Positions 34,641 to 43,000 of a stretch of DNA of 53,989 nucleotides are shown one piece after another (the first letter of the stretch is position 1; each line of letters begins with the position of its first letter). A model generated the notes under the pieces. It was given only the letters and a program-made list of their open reading frames with translations, was not told the origin of the DNA and did no database searches. The stretch comes from Desulfobacterales bacterium. GTDB lineage: Bacteria > Desulfobacterota > Desulfobacteria > Desulfobacterales > UBA2156. Position numbers and translations under genes: made by a program. Where the stretch lies: positions 1 to 53,989 of the forward strand of contig DRHF01000460.1 in assembly GCA_011049715.1 (NCBI GenBank), written 5' to 3'.

Positions 34641-35200
34641 GCTTTCACACGCTCCACATATTCACCGGTCCTTGTGTCAATCCGAATCAGCTCGCCCTCA
34701 TCAATAAAGGGCGGGACCTGCACAACATAACCGGTCTCAAGGGTAGCAGTCTTTGTGCTCCCTGAAGCAGTATCCCCCTTTGTCCAGGGATCTGTTTTGA
34801 TTATCTTTAAAACGATGAAATTGGGGAGGGCAATACCGATCGGTTTCTCCTTGAAAAAAAGGACATTACATTTGGTATTTTCCTTTATTAAATTCCTGTT
34901 TTCACCTAACTGATCCTCGGAAAGAAATTCCTGGATCCATGTGGCGGTGTTCATAAAGCAGTATTGGGTCCCATCAACATATAGAAACTCCATCTCGTGC
35001 TCTTCCAGGCTTGCTTCCTTGAATTTATCACTCGATCGAAACGTTCTGTCAAATTGCGCACCGGTCAACATGTTCTTGAGTTTACATTTATAAAGGGCCT
35101 GACCTTTGCCGGGTTTGACAAATTCGAACTGCACAATGATGTAAGGGTCTCCATCGATTTCAATTTTTAATCCTTTTCTCAGATGTCCGCTTTCATACAT
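34637..35200 (-). CDS. efp: Elongation factor P
   Basis: EF-P rescues ribosomes stalled at polyproline. The ATG at 35200 (GGAGG 10 bases before) gives 187 residues, the normal length. The three beta-barrel domains are visible: KIEIDGDPYIIVQFEFVKPGKGQALYKCK (Lys32 in the PGKGQA loop is the modifiable residue), an OB-fold middle, and a C-terminal KTATLETGYVVQVPPFIDEGELIRIDTRTGEYVERV. Its stop overlaps the following GTG start, so it heads a co-transcribed group of redox genes, an odd pairing. Confidence 0.97.
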   Translation of the reverse strand: MYESGHLRKGLKIEIDGDPYIIVQFEFVKPGKGQALYKCKLKNMLTGAQFDRTFRSSDKFKEASLEEHEMEFLYVDGTQYCFMNTATWIQEFLSEDQLGENRNLIKENTKCNVLFFKEKPIGIALPNFIVLKIIKTDPWTKGDTASGSTKTATLETGYVVQVPPFIDEGELIRIDTRTGEYVERVKA

Positions 35201-35206
35201 AATCAA

Positions 35207-35622
35207 TACGCCTCCATCAATCTCCGGTTCTTCGATCGGAATATGGATGATCTCTTCTTATCCATACCAGCACACAATTTTACCCAATGCCAGAATTCGG
35301 TTGACATTTTTCATTATCTCTAACATATTCGGCATGTTTTGGCAAATCGTTTGGGTATGGCATCCCGGTGGAAAACGACGATAAAGCCGGGTTTTTGAAG
35401 AACCCTGCAGCAAACTACAGTCCCGCTTCAGCGGGATTCCACCGATAAGAAAATTGTCTTATTTTAAGATTCGCTTGCTAACCCCGCAGCCCTGAATGAC
35501 GAGATCTTTGTTGCGCTTCGACAAGCTACGGGGAATGCGCTCGCTGGTTCGGTTCAAACCCGTCATAGACAAAAAACTGTGAACAGACCGAAGTGCTGTG
35601 AATACCCCTCTCCAAGGCCATT
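35207..35622. other. Intergenic region between efp and guaA with palindromic repeat-like sequence
   Basis: This is the divergent control region of efp and guaA. It contains a perfect TCCCGC-TTCA-GCGGGA hairpin at 35421-35436 and, just beyond, CTAACCCCGCAGC (about 35478-35490) facing AGCTACGGGGAATGCG (about 35524-35539). These look like partly decayed arms of an interspersed palindromic (REP-like) sequence. No gene, riboswitch or tRNA was recognised. The guaA ribosome site is CAAGG just before 35623. Confidence 0.4.
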
Positions 35623-37152
35623 ATGATACTCATTATTGATTTTGGTTCGCAATACAATCAGTTAATCGCCCGGCGCGTACGGGAACTCCATGTTTATTCT
35701 CAGATAGGACCACCAGACACAACGATTGAAGAGATCAAAGAGCTCAATCCGGAAGGAATCATTCTTTCCGGCGGGCCCTCCAGTATATACGAAAAAGAAA
35801 GCCCGAGGACAGATCCTGCCCTGTTTGATCTTGGAATCCCGGTGCTCGGTATCTGTTATGGCATGCAGTTCATGGTGGACGTACTTGGGGGAACGGTCAA
35901 GAAGGCCGCAAAACGGGAGTATGGATATGCGTTGCTTCAGGCTAAAAGCGGAAAAGGGATTTTTAGCGGTGTGGATAAAACCACACCATGTTGGATGAGC
36001 CACGGAGACTCAATTAAAGCGCTGCCAAAAGATTTTAAAATAACCGCTTCAACAAAAAACACCAAAATCGCAGCAATGGCGAATCACCGAAAAAACCATT
36101 TTGGTCTGCAATTTCACCCTGAGGTGCATCATACTCCTCAAGGCCAGCGAATGCTGAAAAATTTTATTCTGGATGTCTGCAAATGTCAGCCTTCCTGGAC
36201 GATGGCATCCTTTGCCAATGACTCGATCGCTCGGATAAAGGACCGGGTCGGTCATAAAAAAGTTATTTTGGGGCTCAGCGGCGGTGTGGACTCTTCGGTC
36301 ACAGCCGTGTTGCTCTACAAGGCAGTGGGAAAACATCTCACCTGTATTTTTGTCGATAACGGCCTTCTCAGGATGGATGAAGCGGAAAAATTAAAGATCT
36401 CATTGAGACAACATCTTAAGATCAACATTCGATTTGTAAGCGCCCAAAACAAATTTTTAAGACCATTAAAAAATATAACCGATCCGGAAAAAAAGCGAAA
36501 AATCATCGGTAAGGTCTTTATTGAGGTCTTTGAGACAGAAGCCCATAAGATTAAAGGGGTTGAATTCCTTGCCCAAGGAACGCTCTATCCCGATGTCATT
36601 GAATCTGTATCCGCATTTGGCGGGCCAACCGCCGTCATCAAATCCCATCACAACGTGGGAGGCCTTCCCGGTAAAATGAGATTGACACTTTTAGAACCTT
36701 TAAAATATCTTTTTAAAGATGAGGTGCGTAAACTCGGAAAGACTTTGGGTATACCCGAAGAATTGATTTGGCGACAGCCGTTTCCAGGACCGGGTTTGGC
36801 CATCCGAATCATCGGAGAAGTGACCCGGAAACGATTGTCCGTTTTAAGAAAAGTTGACGCGGTTTTGATTGAAGAAATAAAAAAGAACGGGTACTATAAA
36901 AGATTATGGCAATCGTTTGCGGTGCTCCTGCCGATAAAGAGTGTAGGCATCATGGGAGATCAACGGATATATGAAAATATCATTGCCATCCGCGCGGTGA
37001 CCAGCACAGATGCAATGACAGCAGACTGGGCAAAATTGCCCCATAAATTTCTCGGCCTGATTTCGAACAGAATCATCAATGAAATCAGGGGGGTGAGCAG
37101 GGTGGTTTATGACATCAGTTCTAAACCGCCCAGCACAATTGAGTGGGAATAG
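35623..37152 (+). CDS. guaA: GMP synthase (glutamine-hydrolysing)
   Basis: It converts XMP to GMP with ATP and glutamine. The 509-residue protein has a class I glutamine amidotransferase domain with the Cys78-His165-Glu167 triad (GICYGMQ and FHPEVHH). The PP-loop ATPase (GLSGGVDSSV, residues 219-225) follows, then the C-terminal dimerisation domain ending ISSKPPSTIEWE. All hallmarks are intact. No guaB lies next to it. The stop is 6 bases before the next start, so the coiled-coil protein is likely co-transcribed. Confidence 0.97.
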   Translation: MILIIDFGSQYNQLIARRVRELHVYSQIGPPDTTIEEIKELNPEGIILSGGPSSIYEKESPRTDPALFDLGIPVLGICYGMQFMVDVLGGTVKKAAKREYGYALLQAKSGKGIFSGVDKTTPCWMSHGDSIKALPKDFKITASTKNTKIAAMANHRKNHFGLQFHPEVHHTPQGQRMLKNFILDVCKCQPSWTMASFANDSIARIKDRVGHKKVILGLSGGVDSSVTAVLLYKAVGKHLTCIFVDNGLLRMDEAEKLKISLRQHLKINIRFVSAQNKFLRPLKNITDPEKKRKIIGKVFIEVFETEAHKIKGVEFLAQGTLYPDVIESVSAFGGPTAVIKSHHNVGGLPGKMRLTLLEPLKYLFKDEVRKLGKTLGIPEELIWRQPFPGPGLAIRIIGEVTRKRLSVLRKVDAVLIEEIKKNGYYKRLWQSFAVLLPIKSVGIMGDQRIYENIIAIRAVTSTDAMTADWAKLPHKFLGLISNRIINEIRGVSRVVYDISSKPPSTIEWE

Positions 37153-37158
37153 ACGCAG

Positions 37159-38094
37159 ATGCAAAAATATGACTCTTCGGATCTAAAGTTCCGTTTTGAA
37201 GGTGAAAGACCGGATTCCATTTTTCAAGACCGGAAAAGGCAGCCCCGGGGGGAAATGGCGGGTCGACGAATGGCGATCTTTTCCATTTTCACCCTCCTGA
37301 TCGTGGGCGTTACAGTTGTCTATGTATACATGGATATTAAAAAGAGATTTGCAAGTCTGCAGATCACAGGCACCACAGGCGTTGAAAGCCTAACGAAAAA
37401 CCTCGACTCAAAGTTTTCTTCCCTTTCCATTCAACAGGCAAAATTTGAAGAAACCCTTTCGAAACTAGATAGGTCATTGTCGAAACAGGTTTCGAACATT
37501 GAAAAAAGAATTTCCGGTGTGGAAAACAAGTTGAAGAGAACCGAAACGCTCGCAAGGGCAATTGGCAAATCAAAACTGGGCAGAAACGAACTTAAAACCG
37601 CCTTGAGTCGCATCGACAAAACAGTGGCGCCGATTCAGAAAACGCTGAAAAATATGACAGCTGATCTGGATAGTCTCGATAAAAATTTGACGGAAGAATT
37701 AGCAAGGATCGAAAAAAATGTAACCGAAAAATTGACAACGTTCTCCGGAACTGCCGAGCAGTCTAAAGATCAATTCGAAGAATTTAAGGCGAACCTGACC
37801 GCACTTTCCAATAACATGGTAAGCCAAAAAAAATTCGATCTGACACTGAAAATCGAACAGAAAATTTACCGGGAAAATCTGAACAAAACCACCAGGGAAC
37901 TTGGAAATAAAATCGATTCAATTCAAAAGCAAATGAAAGCCCTTGAAAAAAGCGCTTCCCGCCGCCCAGCAAAGAGAAAACCGGTAAAAAAGGCGGCGGC
38001 GCCCCTCCCATCAAATCCGACGGTTAAGAAAAAAATGGCGGACAAAGACCTCATCCCAAAACCGGGCAAAATCATAGAGCAGGACATTGATTAA
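37159..38094 (+). CDS. Membrane-anchored coiled-coil protein
   Basis: The 311-residue protein has a short cytoplasmic N-terminus, one membrane segment (MAIFSIFTLLIVGVTVVYVYM, about residues 36-56), then about 200 residues of heptad-rich, charged coiled coil (…SLTKNLDSKFSSLSIQQAKFEETLSKL…). The tail is basic and Pro/Ala rich (RRPAKRKPVKKAAAPLPS). No family is recognised. It lies 6 bases downstream of guaA and its last 23 bases overlap, on the other strand, the end of kdsB. Its role may be structural, in envelope or nucleoid organisation, but this is a guess from architecture only. Confidence 0.75.
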   Translation: MQKYDSSDLKFRFEGERPDSIFQDRKRQPRGEMAGRRMAIFSIFTLLIVGVTVVYVYMDIKKRFASLQITGTTGVESLTKNLDSKFSSLSIQQAKFEETLSKLDRSLSKQVSNIEKRISGVENKLKRTETLARAIGKSKLGRNELKTALSRIDKTVAPIQKTLKNMTADLDSLDKNLTEELARIEKNVTEKLTTFSGTAEQSKDQFEEFKANLTALSNNMVSQKKFDLTLKIEQKIYRENLNKTTRELGNKIDSIQKQMKALEKSASRRPAKRKPVKKAAAPLPSNPTVKKKMADKDLIPKPGKIIEQDID

Positions 38095-38818
38095 GGGCCT
38101 TTTCGACTCTGGCTATATCATTTGGAAAATCGACCTCCGGAGAATCATATTTGGTGATAATCACCTTAATTCGATGGCCGAATTCGATGGCCCGAAGCTG
38201 CTCCAATTTTTCGAGATTCTCGAGTTTTCCTTCCGGAAGATTTTGGAATATCTCAAGAAATCGTTTTCTATAAGCGTAAATCCCCAAATGCTTGTAAAAC
38301 ATGGGACGCACGTCCGGATCGCGATGAAACGGTATCGGCGATCTGGAAAAATAAAGCGCAAAACCCTCGAAATCAAACGTTACCTTGACGTCTTTTGGAT
38401 TATTAATTTCATTTTCATCAAGCGTTCGGAAAGCAAGGGTGGCCATTTCGAAGCCTGAACCGGCATTAAAAGCGCCGATCAATTCGTCGATAGACCGGGG
38501 GTCGAGTAATGGTTGATCGCCTTGAATATTGACGACAATATCATCTGCCACGAGCCCAATTTTTTCTGCAGCTTCCGCTACTCTGTCCGTACCGCTTTTG
38601 TTTTCAGAAGAAGTCATCAATGCGTGGCCATCAAAATCGAGCACGGCATCAACAATCCGCTGGTCATCGGTGGCTACAAAAACATCTGTTATTTTTTCCG
38701 ATTGTTTTGCCTTCTCATAAACCCGTTGAACCATCGATTTTCCGCCAATTCGGGCAAGTGGCTTGCCCTCAAAGCGGGTCGATCTGAACCTGGATGGTAT
38801 AATCGCTACAACTTTCAT
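38072..38818 (-). CDS. kdsB: 3-deoxy-manno-octulosonate cytidylyltransferase (CMP-KDO synthetase)
   Basis: It activates KDO for lipopolysaccharide core synthesis. The 248-residue protein has the nucleotidyltransferase start IIPSRFRSTRFEGKPLARIGGKSMVQRVYE, VFVATDDQRIVDAV, MTSSENKSGTDRVAEAA, VVNIQGDQPLLDP and the YFSRSPIPFHRD signature. Length and motifs are normal. It indicates an outer membrane with LPS. The ribosome site is weak. Its end overlaps the coiled-coil gene convergently by 23 bases, with no terminator between. Confidence 0.97.
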   Translation of the reverse strand: MKVVAIIPSRFRSTRFEGKPLARIGGKSMVQRVYEKAKQSEKITDVFVATDDQRIVDAVLDFDGHALMTSSENKSGTDRVAEAAEKIGLVADDIVVNIQGDQPLLDPRSIDELIGAFNAGSGFEMATLAFRTLDENEINNPKDVKVTFDFEGFALYFSRSPIPFHRDPDVRPMFYKHLGIYAYRKRFLEIFQNLPEGKLENLEKLEQLRAIEFGHRIKVIITKYDSPEVDFPNDIARVEKALNQCPAL

Positions 38819-38995
38819 ATGGCAAATCCGATTTTGGATTGACTATTTTGCCCAGAAATTTTAATTAAATTGAGAATCTCATAAACAGCATGAGAGTCCA
38901 TGCAGCAGGCTGTAGAGAGTCTCAAACCGATCCGGTCTCTGTGATGGACCATCATTAACCAATCGATAAACCAATGTAAAGGGGTAATATATTTT

Positions 38996-39751
38996 ATGAA
39001 TTTGGAATCATTGCATGAGATTCTAGGCAAGGTAGCTATGGGAACCTCATCTGTCGAAGAGGCCGCAAAACAACTCATACACCTCGGGTTTGAAGATATA
39101 GAATATGCCCATATCGACCACCATCGCTCTTTGCGGAAGGGTTTTCCTGAAGTCATCTTTGGACAAGGTAAAACAGTGGAACAAATCATCGGGATCATGG
39201 AAAAAATGTTGCCCCAGGAAGATATCGTTTTGGTCACCCGAATCGATCCATTAAATGCAAATAAAATTGTATCAACCATTCCCGGGACGGTCTACCACGA
39301 AGATGCCAGAATGCTCATTTGGGGGAAGAGCAAGGCGCCCTCAAAAGACAAAAGGACGATACTCGTGCTCTCGGCCGGCACATCGGACATACCGGTTGCA
39401 AAAGAGGCGTATCTTACCGCAAAGGCCATGGGAAACCCGGTGGAATCGGTTTTTGATGTGGGAGTCGCGGGCATCCACAGGCTCATGGATCATAAAGCAC
39501 TGCTGGAGACGGCATCAGTTTTGATTGTCGTTGCAGGCATGGAGGGTGCCCTTCCCACCGCGGTTGCTGGAATGGTCACCTCCCCGGTCATCGCTGTTCC
39601 GACAAGTGTCGGCTACGGTGTCAGCCTGGGTGGTTTAACCGCTCTTTTCGCCATGTTAAACAGCTGCAGTTCAAATATTGCTGTGGTCAACATCGATAAC
39701 GGATTTGGCGCCGGTTATATGGCGGCAGTAATCAACAATGTTTCGTCATAG
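38996..39751 (+). CDS. larB: Nickel-pincer cofactor biosynthesis protein LarB
   Basis: LarB carboxylates and hydrolyses nicotinic acid adenine dinucleotide in making the nickel-pincer nucleotide used by LarA-type racemases. The 251-residue protein has the N-terminal LESLHEILGKVAMGTSSVEEAAKQL, FGQGKTVEQI, and the C-terminal AIR-carboxylase (PurE-like) domain with LVLSAGTSDIPVAKEAYLTA, ESVFDVGVAGIHRL, VAGMEGALPTAVAGMVTSPVIAVPTSVGYG. An AAAGGGG site precedes the ATG. larC, larE and a complete larA are not next to it; LarA-like gene fragments occur at the left end of the window. Confidence 0.95.
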   Translation: MNLESLHEILGKVAMGTSSVEEAAKQLIHLGFEDIEYAHIDHHRSLRKGFPEVIFGQGKTVEQIIGIMEKMLPQEDIVLVTRIDPLNANKIVSTIPGTVYHEDARMLIWGKSKAPSKDKRTILVLSAGTSDIPVAKEAYLTAKAMGNPVESVFDVGVAGIHRLMDHKALLETASVLIVVAGMEGALPTAVAGMVTSPVIAVPTSVGYGVSLGGLTALFAMLNSCSSNIAVVNIDNGFGAGYMAAVINNVSS

Positions 39752-40003
39752 TTTGAGAAATATTAATATATATATATCCTTAAAGAATTACCAGATTCTC
39801 TACTGTGCCGAAAACGGAACCGCCATAAGCTTCAGACTATAACCAATTAGAATAGACCCCTTGGAGCACTTTTTTCTTTGAAACCCGGTAAGAGTTTTGA
39901 TATACCCAGTTTGCCTTAGCTTACGGTTTAAATACCGATTTTTCTAACCGTGTAAGTCGAACCATCGTTATCCTTACCATTGAAACAGTAAAATTTTCAA
40001 AAA

Positions 40004-43000
40004 ATGTCTGGTTTGATTCTTAGAAAATCAGGGAGGATGAGGGCGCTGGGTTTGTGCCTCGGCGCATCCTCTGTATCGGTTGTTGATCTTATTATGGATC
40101 TATCCGACAGCCATGATGGAAGGGTCGAACCCAATTCAAAAAATTCCCGTATTGGCAAATATGCCATTTATCCCCATGAAGGTAATCCAAAAAAAACCCT
40201 ACTGTCAGCCCTCAACGACTTTAAACTGGATTCAATGGATAGAATCGCTGTTACGGGCCGGCGTTTTAGAAAATTTGTAAACCTTTCTTCAATACCCGAA
40301 CCTGAATCAGTAGAATACGCCTATCAATTTGTCAAACCGTCCGATGTTTCGTGCCCGGCCCTCGTATCCGCCGGCGGCGAGACCTTCATGATTTATATCC
40401 TGGATCGTTTTGGCAAGATAAGCAATGTGTTAACCGGAAACAAATGTGCCTCCGGAACCGGTGAATTCTTCCTTCAGCAGCTGCGAAGGATGGACGTATC
40501 CATGGAGGAGGCTGCCAGGTGGGCTTCAGCTGAAGAACCGTATCATGTTTCCGGGCGATGCTCTGTTTTCTGTAAATCCGATTGCACCCATGCGACCAAT
40601 AAAGGAATTCCCCGTTCAAAGGTTACCGCCGGCCTCTGCAAAATGATGGCCGATAAAATTCTATCCCTGTTAAAAAAAGAAACAAAACAGAATGTCATGA
40701 TTACCGGCGGCACGGCGCGTAATAAAATGATGATCGAGTACTTGGATCGTGAAATTTCCGATCTGATTGTTCCGGAAGAAGCACCGTATTTTGAAGCACT
40801 GGGAGCGGCACTTTGGGCCCTCAACCATGAAACAGCTCCTTTTCCCGGAGTTTCCAATCTGTTCAAAGAGAATGTCGTTTCATTCGATACGCTCCCATTT
40901 CTCCAGGATTTTGAAGACAGGGTCGAATTCAAAACCATTGAGATGGGGGAAATTCAATCCGGCGAAGTGTGCATTCTCGGTCTGGATGTCGGTTCGACCA
41001 CCACCAAAGCGATTCTGCTTCAAAAAACGAATAATGCAATTCTTTCATCCGTTTATCTTCGCACCAACGGCGATCCGGTGGGAGCCTCCCGGGAATGCTA
41101 TCGCTCTTTGCTCAACCAGATAAAAGAAAAAGTCGACCCCTCGACCATCACCATAGAGGGATTGGGAATCTGTGGCTCCGGCCGTCAAATTGCCGGTCTC
41201 CATGCACTGACAGATGGCGTTATCAATGAAATCATCGCCCATTCAACAGCTGCAATATATTTTGATGAAAAGGTGGATACGTTATTTGAAATTGGGGGCC
41301 AGGATGCAAAATACACCTATATAACAAATGGCGTTCCTTCGGATTATGCGATGAACGAAGCATGTTCGGCGGGAACCGGATCATTTCTGGAAGAGTCGGC
41401 ATATGAAACCCTTGGTATTGAAATGGAAGACATTGCAGCGGTGGCGCTTAAAGGGAAAAACCCGCCCAATTTTAACGATCAATGTGCAGCATTTATCGCC
41501 TCCGACATCAAAAATACCATTCACGAGGGGGGAAAGCGCGAAGATATTGTAGCCGGGTTGGTCTATTCGATCTGTATGAATTACACCAACCGGGTCAAAG
41601 GTAATCGACCGGTGGGTGAGAAGGTCTTTATGCAAGGCGGTGTATGTTACAACAGAGCCGTACCATTGGCTATGGCCGCCCTCTTGGGAAAACCGATTAT
41701 CGTTCCACCAGAACCGGGTCTAATGGGGGCATACGGCGTTGCCCTTGAAGTAAAAAAAAGAATCGAAACAAATTTATTGGAAAAAAAGCGTTTTGATCTG
41801 AAAACGTTGGCAAACAGGGAGATTGTTTATAAAAAGCCCTTCAGATGTAAAGGCGGCAAGGAAAGATGTGACAGGCGGTGTGAAATTGCCACAATCGAAC
41901 TTGACAGGAAAAAATATACCTTTGGCGGGGCATGCAATCGATATTATAATTTGCTTCACAACATAAAATATAACGTGGAAGAATTAGACCTCGTCCGGGT
42001 TCGACAACAGCTCATATTTGAAAAATACGGCGCTCCGCTTTCTGAAGAGAGCGCACAAAAAACCAACCGGCGTATTGGGATCAATCGGAGTTTTCTGGTT
42101 AACAGCTATTTTCCGCTTTATTCCACGTTTTTCGCTGAACTGGGAATTCGACCGGTTATTCCTGATTTTCCCTCTCAAAAAGGCATTGATCAAAGGGATG
42201 CAGCGTTCTGCTTTCCAGGTGAACTGTCCCACGGTTTTTTTGATTCTCTGATCAATATGAAAGATGCCCCTGAGTTCATATTTCTTCCCCACTTCAAGGC
42301 AGTTCCAATGTTGGACGGAAATCCTGCCTCCCAGGTCTGCCCTTTACTTCAGGGTGAAACATTTTATCTCCGGACAACCTTCAAAGATAAACTCGATGAC
42401 CTTGGAAAAAAAGGAACCAAAGTTTTAACGCCGCTGCTCGATCTCACCAAGGGGTTGACCGAAGCCAGAAAACCGCTTGTTGAAACGGCAGTTAGCATGG
42501 GATTAAGTCTGGAATCGGCTGAAAAAGCCTTCGAAAAGGCGCTAATGAAACAAACGGATTGCTTTGCAGAGATGAAGTCTATTGGTAAAGCCGCCCTGGA
42601 AACACTTAAAAACGATCCGGACAAAACTGCGGTGGTCTTATTTTCACGTCCCTACAACGGTTTTACCGAAGAAGCCCATATGGGAATTCCCCATAAACTC
42701 GCGTCGAGGGGTGTTTTGGTATTACCGATGGATTTCCTCCCCGTCGATGATGAGATCTCAAGACGCCACATGTACTGGGGAATGGGACAACTCATTTTAA
42801 AGGTCGCCAGATTCGTTAAAAGGCATCCCCAGCTCTTTGGAACCTATATCACCAATTTTTCCTGCGGCCCGGATTCATTTATTCTCGGATACTTCCGGGA
42901 TCTGATGGGCAAAAAACCGTCTCTCACCCTCGAACTGGACAGTTATACGGCAGACGCCGGCCTGGAAACTCGGATTGAGGCATTCCTCGATATCGTTTCA

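Noticed and set aside
35540..35565. tRNA-like T-arm (GGTTCAAACCC)
   Set aside because: Only three base pairs support the arm, and no acceptor or anticodon arms can be found around it.
38815..39279. 154-codon minus-strand frame
   Set aside because: Antisense to larB; residues such as runs of Ser, Cys and Met are typical of a shadow frame.
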